A stretch of 64,000 bases of DNA, from positions 10,187,923 through 10,251,922 of the forward strand of contig JAQFVV010012405.1 of assembly GCA_028023455.1 (NCBI GenBank), given 5' to 3'. The notes beneath the pieces were generated by a model that ran no database searches, was not told the origin of the DNA, and saw only the letters and a list, made by a program, of their open reading frames with translations. This stretch comes from Epiperipatus broadwayi (taxonomy: Eukaryota > Onychophora > Udeonychophora > Euonychophora > Peripatidae). Of the stretch, positions 48,000-60,671 are shown piece by piece. How positions within the stretch are numbered: position 1 is the first letter of the stretch; the number at the start of each line of letters is the position of its first letter. The position numbers were made by a program, and so were the translations under genes.

Positions 48000-48585
48000 A
48001 TGTTCAAAAGATGGTGCTTTACCAAAACCACCGAACAAGTGTAAAATTTGTTTACATAAACGAAAAAAGAGTCAGAATTAACTACCTCTTTCATTTGCTC
48101 ACCCCCAGATCAGCTGATTTCAAGCTGGTTTGCTCTCCTCAGTGAGGGATAGAGTATAGAAACTAGATCTAAACACTGACTCTCAAGTGTTTATGCAAAA
48201 CGTTTCTATCAGATTGCAAGCGTGAATTTTTCAGACCGGTAAAGTCTTAAAACTCAGCCTAGCAAGCCAGATATTTATATGGGTCTGATCTCAGTTCAGT
48301 ATCACCATATAATCAATCTGATAGAAACGTTTTGCATAAACACTTGAGAGTCAGTGTTTAGATCTAGTTTCTATACTCTATCCCTCACTGAGGAGAGCAA
48401 ACCAGCTTGAAATCAGCTGATCTGGGAGTGAGCAAATGAAAGAGGTAGTTAATTCTGACTCTTTTTTTGTTTATGTAAACAAATTTTACACTTGTTCGGT
48501 GGTTTTGGTAAAGCGCCATCTTTTGAACATAAATAACAAGTGATAGCGGGTTACGTAACTTGTTTTTGTTTTTCATATATATATA
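48000..48585. mobile_element. Family B foldback copy
   Basis: Left arm about 48004-48235 and right arm about 48310-48545 are reverse complements with a short loop. They share AGTCAGAATTAACTACC, GAAATCAGCTGAT and TCTAAACACTGACTCTCAAG with their complements. The wording is close to the 15531-16905 array but with distinct substitutions, so the two loci are separate copies. The outer end reads CTTGTTTTTGTTTTTC followed by TA, as at 61183-61200. The minus ORF 48576-48385 is a shadow. Confidence 0.8.
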
Positions 48586-48700
48586 TTGACTAAGATTATG
48601 AGGATAGTCAAAAGTGCTCCTAAGTAGATAAAAATTTTAAAGTTATATTTTACATATATCTAATTACTATTTATAAATATTCAATTATAAGACTACATAT

Positions 48701-49564
48701 TGTACCAATCAAAACATGTTGATCCATAGAACATGATCTGGAACTCAAAAAATGTACTTCAAACCCACCAAGCCCGAGATTTAGGTCAGGGATGAACCTG
48801 AATTTGAACCCACCCTCTAAGCCCCAGATCAAGCATCTGATGAATAACATATAATGATGACACACAAGAATTCATTCTTAAGTCCAGCTCACTAGCAGAG
48901 TGAAGAAGACCATGGGACTTGCATTTTAATTACATCAAGGCTTAACTAAAATAGGTCTTAGATAAATTAGGAATCATGGTATGTGTTTAAATTATTAACA
49001 TAGGGTTTGAATCACCTTCATGAATTTGATAGATAAGGCATATGATGGTTGGATATGTGGAAGTGGAGAAAAAGGTAATTCAAACAATTCAAATAAGTTA
49101 AACAATAAAAATAGTTTAATAATATGATAAATTAATTATATATATTAGTATGTGCATGAATGAGCCATCTCCCAAGTGGTAGATAATTACATGCTGGAAT
49201 TCATGCCAACAGTTCTCACATGCTCTGTTATTGACTATATATATATATATGTAAAATTCTTCATGAAGAGAGAAACCATAGTAAAAGAAAAATTAAAGAG
49301 GCAATTTTTATAAACAGGAATAAAATGCATTTAATAAATGGACAAGCTTCTAACACTAAAATACGAGATTCGTGGAATGTGAATTGATGACGTTTGCTTC
49401 CGCTTTTGGTTTTTGAATTTAATGGCAGTTGAGACAGGTTAGAAAATAACCGAAAGTACTTCTGCGGATTTTAAGATTGTTTGTAATTGTTTATAAACCA
49501 TTAAAAATATTATTTCAATTATAATTACAATATTGTTTTTAATTAATGGATATTTTATTTATTT

Positions 49565-49637
<73 letters not shown>

Positions 49638-51860
49638 CCACACACCTTTGGTGGGTATGGTATTGAAGATGTCATTCATTTATTATAAAAGATTTCATAA
49701 CATTGCTATTAAAGCTTTTATCTACAGTTCTGAAACATGCTGACCAACATATAATTTCAGGCAGTGTTCTCGGATTCATTACATATATAATAAAACTATT
49801 TTCACATCTTTGCAGTCATTTTAAAATTACATTTGGTTATGAGAGACAAAATATTTATTGACAATTATTTTAATTAACATTTAGCAGGAATAATGCTTGA
49901 TTTTCCTCAAGGCATATTCTTAAAATACAGAAATAACAAATTAGGATGGCGAGATAGTATAACAAGACTAATATAATATTATTAATTAATGATGCTAGTA
50001 ATATCGGAATTTATAAATATTTTGAGCAGAGCAGAATTTTAATATTATAACACTAAAATTAGATCATGAAGCAAAAAGTAGGAATGAACTAAGAAGTAGC
50101 AGTACTGATATGATGGCAGAGGAATAAAGAAATAAGTTGGTGCTTCTGGATGAATGAAGGCTAAGTCCCCCTTTTTGGGGCAGTGCTTAGAGAAATATGG
50201 TTAGCCATGGTGTGGGCCAGATGTACTGCATTCACTGATGTGCAGAAGTCTTTTATATGGAGAAGGTTCTAAGAAGCTCAACTTTCCATGGGACAGAACA
50301 TGAAGAAAAATCCATAGGTTCGATCTTGTCACAACCACCAGATTAAAAGCACACATATATATTCACAAAAGTCATCTGAATATCAATAACACAGTACAGA
50401 GAAATAGTATTTACAACTTTAAAATAAATGACCCTCATATTAATACTATAATTTATATAAATAATACGCTATGTCACTATAATATATGTATAGAGAAGAT
50501 TTCATTTAGTAAAATATGCATTAAGATTTACCCCCTTCCCTTTTTTTATTTAAAATGATTCAATCCCACATTTGTGGATTTTATAATAACTGGGATATTT
50601 AAATAGTTGATATTTTAAGAGTGTATAAAATAAAGTCAAATTAGCAGTTATATAAAAAAAACAAATAATAGGTCAGTCTTTCAGAATTGATTAAATAACA
50701 TTTTAAAATATTTCATAGCATTAATTGGTCTTAGTGATTGATTTACCCCAGGTAGAATTAATTCAGTCTACTCAGAATTAAACAAATAACAATTTTATAC
50801 TAAGACACAAAATAAAATGTTTATTCATGAAAACAATCTGGCGAGCATATTGATTAATAATACATTATAATCTGGAGAAAGTTAATAACCTCAATACATA
50901 GAGGTTTAATAAGAAAAAAAAAGGATTTTTGAATTTAAGATCACCAGGTTGTTTTAGATTGGCATATTAATAAAAGAATGTACAATTAAATAATGAATGC
51001 ATCTAAATAAATGACTGCACCAATGTTAAGGAAGTGAGAGCATATGAGAGGAAATTAGATTGACAGAAATTATTTAAAAGCAAATTACATTTTTACATAT
51101 TAGAAAAATACAAAATTAAATAATTTATAAAAGAAATCTTGATAGGGGCGTTTGAGATTAATTAGGCTAGATTTACTTTCAAATGGAGGCATAAAAAGTT
51201 ATTTTGCATAATTTTAAGAGTCCATTTTAAAAGTATGACTCATGCACAGCAGTTAAGGGATCCATGTAAGTTTTTTTGGTGCCAGCAAGTTTCTATTCAG
51301 CATTCCAGAGTTTTCTTTTAAGGCTTTACCTTCATTTTAAGGCAGCAGCAACATTGTGCAGTAGTGGAAGATGACTCACAAGGGTCGAGAAGGGGGATTG
51401 CCTTTCTACTCATTCATCATATTAAATTTTAAAGTGGTGTGGAGTATGGTGGCAACATAGTTCTCTCAGTAGTAAATCTTTTTTTGGTGTTCAAAATCAG
51501 CCATTTTATATCCCACTCAGGTATTTGTGGAATGATTTTAATTTCAATCTCTAGTGCAAAACATAATCTTCAATCTCAAAGAAATACTATGTTTTCTTTG
51601 TCCCTTTGTTTTTGGAGATGCACCCATTAAATAACATTCCAAAATGTATTCAAATCATTTCCAGATTGGAAATAGATTTGACAAAAATGTTTACAACAAA
51701 AGTAAAATCTATTAGTTTTATTCCCCATTTTATTTTTAATAAAACTTTAATTAGAATTTTTTTTACAACCCTGAAACAATATTGTCTCCACTCATTTAAT
51801 TATTTTTGGACAATTAACGGTTGCACCTTCCATGTTGGATTTTACATAACTTCTTAGTTT
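48701..51860 (-). mobile_element. Third, diverged long-LTR-like copy (end uncertain)
   Basis: It begins TGTACCAATC with ATAT before it (48697-48700), the same start and flank as the nested solo LTR. The first 200 bp have the same phrase type as the other LTR starts (GATGACA..., GAACCTGAATTTGAACCCAC). The block 51180-51450 (CTACTCATTCAT..., AGTGGTGTGGAGTATGG) lines up in order with the 46480-46745 block of LTR B. The right end was not located, and no CA|ATAT is clear. A (TA)n tract sits inside at 49570-49635. No ORF is recognised. Confidence 0.4.
49570..49635. repeat. (TA)n microsatellite, about 66 bp
   Basis: Uninterrupted TA repeat. The plus-strand Tyr/Ile-rich ORF at 49546-49743 reads through it and is not a gene. 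Confidence 0.95.
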
Positions 51861-52420
51861 AATAAAAAAAAATTAAAAAAAAGGAAATTTATAAACATAT
51901 GATAAAAGATTTTTATGACATTGATATTTTGTTAGTATATTATTGGAACCACACCTATGTACTTTAATAGAGACAAGAATTAATAAAAAAAATGTTATTG
52001 AAAAGTTAAATTTATAATTTTTAGGCACACTATTCAGAAATATATATATATATATATAAACTATACTTACATAAATAAAGGAGTGGGATGGGACATAGGT
52101 TTGAATTAAGGTTAGTATTTGGTGTGTAAAATCGTGAAGCTTAATCTTGGGCTAAGATTGACTGATGATGATGATGATGATTATTATTATTATTACTATT
52201 TTTAGAAACCTGAATTTATTAAGTTTTGACTGTTATTATATATATACAAATATTAATAGCTTTAATGGGATTAACTAATGATTGACATTGTAGTATTTAT
52301 CTGATCCAACTTTAAGCCCAAAATGTCACTTTTACTTTATGCCCTAATCTTATATAAGGGAAATAAGATATTAATATTTTGCCCAGTCACATCATAGTTG
52401 AGTCTTTTATTTCTATTAAA

Positions 52421-52466
<46 letters not shown>

Positions 52467-52468
52467 GA

Positions 52469-52506
<38 letters not shown>
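51861..52506. repeat. AT-rich DNA with several microsatellites
   Basis: Contains TA (52040-52058), (GAT)n followed by (TTA)n at about 52163-52200, and two TA tracts (52424-52462 and 52472-52506) joined by an imperfect palindrome. The last TA tract lies directly against the 3' end of the minus-strand LINE fragment that follows. Confidence 0.85.
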
Positions 52507-52509
<3 letters not shown>

Positions 52510-53165
52510 GTTAAGTAGTGAGATGAGATGCACTGTGGTTTTGTTTTCAGAGTCAGGAATCTCTCAGCTACCATGCCCAGGGAAACCTGTTAGCCATTTT
52601 ACCTTTCTTTTCCATTTTCCACCCTAAGTTTTTCCCATATTCTTGTCTATCCTGCTCCATGCCATTTGCACAACATAATCTTTGTCAACTCCATAGCCTT
52701 TATATTTAAATCCTCTTTATCTTTTCCCAAACCCAGCATAAAAAACCCAAGAACCCACCTTCTGTTTAATCACTTCATTTATATTTATTTCCCCACAACT
52801 TCATTATTTGTGCTCTTTCTACTTCCCAAGCATTTACATTCAATTAACAGATGCCTAATATTTTCTACACCTTCCTTACACAACTTGCAGACTAAATCCC
52901 CCACATTTTTTCAGTTATGTGTATTATTCTCTTGTTGATAAAGTTTCTGTTCGAGCCTTAAACAGTAAACTATTTTCCTTTCTATTATCATAAATTAACT
53001 AGCACCCAATATTCTGTTTATTTTTATTTATATTTAAACTCGTTTTACTCTCCATACTAGTTTTCCATCTCCCCCAACTCCCTATTTTTTATTAATGCAT
53101 CTATTCTTCTATCCATTCCTTGCAACGATTGCATCCAACAATTCTCTTAACAGTAGTATTTTAAA
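52507..53165 (-). mobile_element. LINE 3' end, same family as 61288-62960
   Basis: Read on minus, it follows 62350-62950 closely: GCATTAATAAAGAATAGG-type start, CAGAATATTGGGTGC, AGTCTGCAAGTTGTGTAAGG, CAAATAATGAAGTTGTGG, GGATGGAGCAGG-like and AACAGGTTTCCCTGGGCATG. It encodes a broken C-terminal part with C-x-LC..EGVE.IRHLL-type zinc-finger wording. The copy is 5'-truncated and ends next to a TA tract. Plus-strand ORFs at 52379-52938 are shadows. Confidence 0.75.
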
Positions 53166-54509
53166 TAATAATTAAACTGCCTCTAGCTGCCATATCTGAT
53201 AAGAGATGGTCTATGGTCGACTTTCTTACTGTAAAAGTTATTGAACGTGTCTAGAGAACAGTTCGATTATTATTTAAAATAGACTTGAATAAATTTCACA
53301 CCATATTATATTTATTCAATATATATATCACTAGGTAATTAAAAAATTTCCAATAACATTGCCTGCAAGTTACAAAGTTCCAAATCACGCAGTCAGAAAA
53401 TGGTATAATATTTGTTTTTTGATAATTTAGGGTATAATATTTGTGAGATTTAATTTCAACATAAAGTAATACATATGAAAGCTATTAGGATAGCACAATT
53501 AGTATGCGATGATTTGGCTAACTAACTGGAAAAAAAAGTTACATCGGACTAGAAGTTGATAAATGTATTCAAATTTTCTTGACTTAGAATCAGAGATCCG
53601 ATAGTGTAAGATCCGAATGGGTTGTTACTATGCCGTAAGAGCTTTAATAAATATATATATATATAGACAGAAAGGAATTGATAAATAGATAATGTGTGCA
53701 TAATTTTATTTATCGCTAAACTTTCATAGCTTTTAACCTAAACAGTATTTTTTTTTTGAAAAGCAAATGCACTTTGCTATGTTAATTTTATTTTAACAGT
53801 TCAGATGTTTATATAAAAATTATTGACAAAATGGGTGAACTTTTAAATTTACATAATGTCTACTTTCGATAGTTTATTTCAAAAGTAATATCGCTAATAA
53901 GAAAGAAATAATCGATGAAGATTAATTTATTTTGTATTTAACAGACAATACCGTTAAAAATTTCATCTTCCAGTAATTCTTCCCTTTCCCCCTTTTCAAT
54001 ATTTTGTCTTCAAAGATTATAAAAGCAATCACAAAACTAATGTTCTATTGAAGGTAATCTAATCAGAATTTTATACTTTCACTCTTTTAAAATAATGAAC
54101 GCTATAATATTCAGGTGTGAAGCTTACGTCTAATTCAAAGTAGATTAAGTTAAATAATAGATATTTAATAGTTTGCAGATTAATCATTTTGTTTAAAAAC
54201 ATGAACCTTTTAAAATTAATCTGTTCTACAATTTATTTTAAAAAAGTCTTTTGATATGCTGCATGGATATATATATATAATAATAAACTCTTAATCTTCT
54301 AATGTCAATTTTAAATAATATCACTGCTTTAATATAAATCTGAATCCTAAAATAACATATTTTTTAAATATAAAACCTTTTTTATTTAACTTATTTTAAG
54401 TTTTTTTCTATAAATAATTGAATATACAAATTATTTTATGATAAAATTACTATGTATTATACATACACGTTCAAATACGCCCATACATCGTTAATTTTAA
54501 CTTAAGTCT
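53166..54509. other. AT-rich DNA, nothing recognised
   Basis: No useful open frame. The short complex piece at 53190-53260 has no partner in the window. A small TA tract sits at 53650-53665. Confidence 0.4.
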
Positions 54510-54605
54510 GTATAATATTTACTAAGGCATGCGAAGGTAGGGACCTCTACAGGTCTTAACCATAAGGTTACGCTTTGGAAGAAAATTCCATAATTTTTTA
54601 CTCAG
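54510..54605 (+). repeat. Single family D unit
   Basis: Carries TTTACTAAGGC, then GTAGGGACCTCTACAGGTC and CTTTGGAAGAAAA, matching the start and middle of the units in LTR A (34787-35336). The copy is short and alone. Confidence 0.7.
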
Positions 54606-55089
54606 GAATGTCTCATGGAAAAAAAATCAACTAATCTTTGTCGTGAATATGTTTCGGTTACAAACTATCATCATCAATCGCCTGGAAATCAATTAGCACC
54701 TACGAAACACAACAATTCAGTATCTATTTGAATATCCCTTAAGACATTTATACTATTATATATTTATTTAGTGTTTTATTAATTATTTACACATATATAA
54801 ATGAAGTAAGAGAGTGGACATCTTTCATATATATCTCATATTTTGGATTATTCAGATCACCAGATATAAAAAAGATGCCTCACATGCATAAATAAAAAAT
54901 AGTTATGATTGTCAACAATAAAAGAAACAGATTTTATACAGTATTTTCCTCATTGATGATGAAAATTACATCATATAGTCTTTTTAAATGTTCCGATCAA
55001 CCCAAGAAATTATTCTGGTTTATCTTTAATTTCTAACTAATGATAGTTTGTTCTCTCATGCTTCAAAAATATTAAGAATTTTAACTCAA
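54606..55089. other. AT-rich DNA leading into a LINE fragment
   Basis: No feature is supported. The LINE that follows may start as early as about 54980. Confidence 0.35.
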
Positions 55090-56400
55090 ATAACTTTTTT
55101 GGAAGATAGAATTTTATATTGGAAAAAAATAGTTTGGTTTTCAGAAAAGGAAAAGTAAAAAGATGCTGTTGATATTGGTATATATTAAAAAAGATCAAGA
55201 AATTGGGATATGTTTTGTGAATTTGGAAAAAAGTATTTGATAAAGTAATCTGGAATAAATATATGACCATCTTAAAACTAGAAGAGTATTTCGAAAAGAT
55301 GGATTGATTTGGAATACATATACTGGGCAAAAAATAATAATCAGATTGAAGAATAAAGAGACTGATTATGTTAATATAGAAAGAGAAGTTAGACTAAATG
55401 TTGTATGTCAGTTGTTCTTTTTAAATATTTATTTCAAAGATATGTTAGATAAATATTTGTACTGTGGAGGAGCTAATTACCGGCGAAAATAGAATAATAA
55501 AATGTATAAAATTTGCAGATAATATGGATTTTATAGTTGAGAATAAAAAGAGTCTGCAGAAAATGTTGAATAAATAGGAGAAAAAATGTATTGAATATGG
55601 AATGAAGATTAATGTTGAGAAGACCATATGTTTATGAATAGAGTGAAATACAAAAAGATCACAAATTAAATTTCATGACAATATAACTCGATAAAAATGA
55701 ATTTATATATATATATATATATATAATATATAAATTTATTTTTATTCATTTATACATACCCATATTATATATATATATATATATATATAAATGGGTAGTT
55801 GGTTAAGTGAGATTAGAAGAAGGAAGATAATGTTAGAAGAAAAATAGAAAGTGCAAAGGAAATATTTATTAAGAGAAAGAAAATATTTTGCTGACTTCTA
55901 AAGAGAGAATTAAAATGAAAATTAATTATATGCTACATATGAATTGTATTATTGTATAATTGGGAATTGTGGACAATGATTGAAAAATTAAAACCAGATT
56001 GGAAGCTTTTGAGATGTAGTCATAGGGAAGGATTGAAAACATAGTTGGACAAGTAAAATGATGAAGAAATTTTGGAAAGAATAAATGAAAAAAAGAAGAT
56101 TAATGGAAGAAATTAGAAATAGTGAGAGAAATAGGATTAGATTTAGATTAAAAAGGAAGAATAGTTTAATGAAAAATTAAGAAAAGATGAAAAAGATTGA
56201 TCTTTCTGGATGATGTGTGATTGGAAAAGATATGTTGAATTAAAGCATGGGCAATGTATAGAAAAAACTGGAGAAATGGATATAGTTGTGATGTGACTGC
56301 TCCCTGGACCTATTTATAGGACAAACAACTATTGATGTGGAATGGCTAGAAGATGGATAACTCAATTGTTTATGAAATGTCTATCTGAACAAAAATTCTA
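55090..56400 (+). mobile_element. Decayed LINE with reverse transcriptase remnants
   Basis: The reverse transcriptase is recognisable in pieces across frames: VFRKGKVKR near 55130 (FRxGxGTRDAI motif), VNLEKVFDKVIWNKYM near 55215 (motif A with catalytic Asp), IKCIKFADN at about 55499-55525 (matches the catalytic FADD, here FADN), and YGMKINVEKT near 55605. Beyond a TA-rich insertion (55702-55790), RRKIESAKEIFIKRKK and LLYNWELWTM (about 55830-55985), then EEILERINEKKRLMEEI (about 56062-56112), match the downstream domain of a LINE clade widespread in animals. No endonuclease or intact ORF remains. The second catalytic Asp in FADD is lost. Confidence 0.7.
55702..55790. repeat. (TA)n tracts inside the LINE, forming a palindrome
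   Basis: Two TA tracts are separated by AAATTTATTTTTATTC-like sequence that mirrors the preceding GATAAAAATGAATTT. This is a local inverted duplication that interrupts the LINE. Confidence 0.8.
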
Positions 56401-57017
56401 AGATGACATATGTTTCTGAAAAAAATTTCTATGTTTGCTCAGCCTGATTACAAATCTCAGATTATAGTAATAATAATCTGATTCAATACTAATTTTACTG
56501 TGATTTTCAATAACTATAAAGTGATTTTGAGAGAATATGTTTTACAAAATATCAAAATATTCCATATTCTTGTTAACTTGATTCAGTTTTATTACAAATA
56601 TAAATTTAAAAATGATACTTGCTAAATTCTGAATTTTTATTTTTCCAAATGAATTGAGTTTCAAAGTTGCATCAATTCTAATTTTATTTTTTCTCAACAC
56701 TTAGATAAGATTATAAATAATTCACTATTATTAAAAAAATATAAAATACATATTAGCAACTAACTATAAGTTTACAAATTATATTTGTATAAACTTATTT
56801 TTAATAAACTTGCAAATAACACCTATTTCCACATGTTAATACTTCTGCATTTTATTAGTTTTATAACATACCCTGTGACAATTTGAGTTAATAGATCACC
56901 ATTTTATTTTGAGTATTAAAACATTAATTCTATATTATTAATCTCTAAATTGAATGTGATTTATTAGAAATATAAATTTACAAATAAATATTATAAAAAG
57001 TAATATAATTATAAATT
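56401..57017. other. AT-rich DNA, nothing recognised
   Basis: No ORF, repeat or RNA gene is supported. Confidence 0.45.
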
Positions 57018-57240
57018 TTTTTATTAAACGCCCATTGTTATATTAAGTAATAATTTACTAAGGCTGTAACCTTAGAAATAAGCGTCTGAAAAATACGAAG
57101 GTAGGGACTTCTATAGGTCTTAAAACACAAGCTTCTTCATAGCGTAAGCTTGTGTTTTAAGACCTATAGAGGTCCCTACCTTCGTATTTTTCAGAGGCTT
57201 ATTTCTAAGGTTACAGCCTTAGCAAATTATTACTTAAAAA
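57018..57240. repeat. Family D foldback hairpin
   Basis: Arms 57044-57131 and 57149-57237 are near-perfect reverse complements with a loop of under 20 bp (ACTAAGGCTGTAACCTTAG ... GTAGGGACTTCTATAGGTC ... CACAAGCTT). The left flank ATTAAACGCCCATTG matches the sequence before the second D unit in LTR A (about 35113). Here one unit is duplicated head-to-head, whereas LTR A has them head-to-tail. Confidence 0.9.
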
Positions 57241-57718
57241 GTAATATATAAATTATCCTAAATATATAAAAAATAATTAAAGTAAAATAAAGTGGAATAT
57301 ATAATGTGTGTATAAGAAAATATTCAGTGTATATTTCTAGCTGGAAATTTAATAGAAAATATTCAAATCAAATTTGCAAATGTTATGATATTTCAATAAT
57401 GCCCTATATGAATAAATATAAATCTGAACTTCAAACATCTGATTCAAAAGGATATTCTTTTGAGTCAGCTGTTTGAAGGTGAGACATTATATTCAATCAC
57501 AGATGGCATTTCTGGAATATCATGATAATTGGGAGGATGATTTGAATATAATATGAGTAATAAGTTTTTTCTAATTGAAATAAAAAAAGGATAAATTAGT
57601 AAACTTTTTGTTAATTGAATTTCAGTTTTAGAAAATGAATATATTATTAAGTCATTCATAAAGTTACAAAATTCTATTTTAAAATTTATAATTGCTAAAA
57701 TATTACAAAAGTTCTTTA
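57241..57718. other. AT-rich DNA, nothing recognised
   Basis: The 87-residue minus frame overlapping 57465-57718 shows no domain and is considered chance. Confidence 0.4.
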
Positions 57719-58184
57719 TTACAGTCAAATATCAGCCTTTCACACTAATTGTGCATATGCTTTGGGAGTGTTAATAATAAATGAATACTTTCTCACCAAT
57801 ACAAGATGCAGTATTTATGCAGGAATAAAAGGAATCCTCTTATTCCTACGACTCAAACGCTTATATATGAGCAAATCTGAAGTACTGGCAAAGAAAGCGT
57901 GACAATGGAAGTCACTTTAAATTACTATATATAATGTCTGAATGAATGACATCATTCATTCAGACATTATATATAGTAATTTAAAGTGACTGTTCCATCA
58001 TCACGCTTTCTTTGCCAGTACTTCAGATTTGCTAATATATAAGCATTTGAGTCGTAGGAATAAGAGGATTCCTTTTATTCCTGCATAAATACTATATCTT
58101 GTATTGGTGAGAAAGTATTCATTTATTATTAACACTTGCAAAGCGTATGCACAATTAGCGTGAAAGGCTGATATTTGACTGTAA
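57719..58184. repeat. Near-perfect foldback with possible flanking direct repeat
   Basis: Arms of about 230 bp (57719-57948 and 57949-58184) meet at GAATGAATGACATCATTC with no real spacer and differ at only a few bases. The 15-bp word AAAAGTTCTTTATTA occurs just outside on both sides (57707-57721 and 58213-58227) in direct orientation and may be a target duplication. The arm sequence does not match any other element here. The 62-residue minus ORF in the right arm is mirrored in the left arm and shows no known domain. Confidence 0.85.
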
Positions 58185-58227
58185 TACAATTGCTTACATA
58201 CGCTATATAAAATAAAAGTTCTTTATT

Positions 58228-60075
58228 ATAAAGTTTAAAGAGGAAATGCTTGTAGTTACCCATTTATCATTTATTTCAAATTTTTTGTATTTTTTTTTTT
58301 AAAAAAAACAATGTATAAAATATTAATAATTACTGTACAAATATTCTGTAAAAATATCATAAATATTTAAATTAATCATGGAAAATACACAGCTATTTTT
58401 GCACATCATTAATAACAATCACAGAAGAGTTCAAATGATTGTTTATATAGCCAAGACAAACGAAACTACCTATCAGTGACATTTTAGAATTTTGTTAGCA
58501 TGTTGACTACTAAGGCCTTTAATTTTTTTGAATTAATAAATTAATATTTACTTTAGTTCTATTTTAATCATCAAATGAATGTAAAACTGGAAAAATAGCA
58601 CTAAAGAAAATCATAAGAGAGTAATTTGGAGCCCAAAAACAGCAGGACCATTACATTACTTCATAATATCATGTAGCTGATAATCATTTTAATATCTCTT
58701 TATTAAACAAATAAATGTTAATCACTTCTATTTGACGATCAAACTTTTAAATGATAAATAAACTAAGCATTGATTTAAAAACTAAGAACTTTTATCTAAG
58801 CAGTGCGTTTTGTAATTATTAATCAAACAAATTTATAGTTTCAAATAATGAACAGATAAAATTCTAATAATGTTTAGTGGCTTGATAAATAACTTATACT
58901 ATTAAATATGTGATGTTGAAAATAACTTTGAAAATTTTGGTAAACTATATCTTGAGGAAATGTAATATGGAAAATAACTATACCCAAAATGTATATGAGA
59001 CAGACTTAAAATCTGAATAATGCTTGCAATTTTTGCCTAGTGCACTTTTGACTAAGTTATATTAGTCATGGTGATGAAATCTAATAAAATGTTTAGCGTA
59101 TCTCATATACGATGTTGAAAATAGAAATTTATTCATGCATCATTGTAACTGCAGATATCTTACTATTATTTACATGATAAAGTGCTGAAAAAATATTTTA
59201 AACAATAAATCAACATTAATATGAGAAAGCAATTATTGCTTATTTAAAATCAATTTTTTTTTGTCAGCAGTCCATCTTGTCATCAACGGCATGCTAAATA
59301 TGTCACTTAGAGATACAAATAAATCCCTGCAAAACAATTCATAATGTCATCTTAGCGGTCTTGATAAAATGTTGTCAATAATAGCATTTCCAAGTTTTGC
59401 ATAGACCAAAGAAAAAGATGTAGTCAAAATATATTGTATATAATATAATTTTTTTAAAGAAACTGGCTTATAAATTATAGTAATGTATTTGTGGATAAGT
59501 TTAGATTTTCAGTGTTACATATTTAACATATGTAATTTCTTTAAAAGGTCTTATTAAAATTATTAAAATTTAATGTAGTTTGTAATTTAAAACTGTTAAC
59601 TAGTTTGATTAGTAATTACAAACTAACTGCTAATATAGAACTTTTATATTATTTACATTTTAATATTTAATTTATCTATCACTTAAGAGTATGGAAATCA
59701 TGTAAATGTGTTCATTTTTTGTTTGACCAATAAATGGATGTTAATATGAGGAACTGTTCATTATTTAAAATCCACTAAAAATGATTCTTTAGAATTACTA
59801 AACAAATTTGAAAATATTTACAAGTGCATATTAAGTCACATGTCTAAAACTAATGTATAAATTAATAAAAAAATATATGCTTAAATGAAAATTTTTTGGT
59901 AAAATATATGCTGCAACTAATGTAAAGAATGCTGAAAATTTCAAAAAAGGTCTTATTGCAACACACAATCACCATTTTTTATACTTCCACAAACTGTTAA
60001 GATAGTAAAATTAGATTCTAATTTGTAGAATACAAAACATTCATATTTAAGTTTCTCACTGATAAAAATGACAAG
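58228..60075. other. AT-rich DNA, nothing recognised
   Basis: Long AT-rich stretch with homopolymer runs (for example 58288-58307). No open frame, repeat partner or RNA gene was found. Confidence 0.45.
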
Positions 60076-60640
60076 CTAAAAACTAATCTGGGGTTATTGG
60101 ATTAATAGGCACTGCATATGGATTTTATGCCCAATCCTTACATCCATTGACTAATAAGACTTTCATTGTATGGTACTATGATATGGATAGTTTGTTACTG
60201 TTTTAAGAGTTTGTGTAATCTTAGGAAATGATAGTTATATGATGTTTTAATGGCTTTATAGCAACCCTGCCAATATGATGATGGTGATAATGGTCTTTAA
60301 AAACCAAATTCATGCAAATGCATAGACACTGAATGGGTTTCAGGTCTATAAAATTATATATGTGAATGAGCTTGGATTTTATTGCATTTTCATTTTGGGA
60401 TTACAGCATTATAATTAAGTAAATAGTTAAAGGTGGCGGCTGGAGGGTCACATTAGATATTAAACTCTAGGTACAGTGCTTTAAGATTCAAGGCTACTTG
60501 CTAATTAAGCCATGAGCTAAAAAGTAGTTTGGGGATATTGGATAAATGTGCATTACATAGGGATTTTATGCACAAGATTTCTTGCATCCATTGATTACAC
60601 TGGGTGACTCTACATTCTGGAAAGTTTGCTAAGCATATAG
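60076..60640 (+). repeat. Two single arms of family C
   Basis: Copies at about 60076-60220 and 60515-60635 match the right arm of the 31645-31990 foldback in order: CTGGGG.TATTGGAT, GGATTTTATGC, CATCCATTGA and the AGTTTG/TTTTAAGAG region. They lie in the same orientation, diverge from each other, and lack inverted partners. The minus ORF at 60728-60501 is a shadow. The sequence between them is unassigned. Confidence 0.7.
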
Positions 60641-60671
60641 GAGAAAGTTTATTTGTAGTTACATAACTTAT

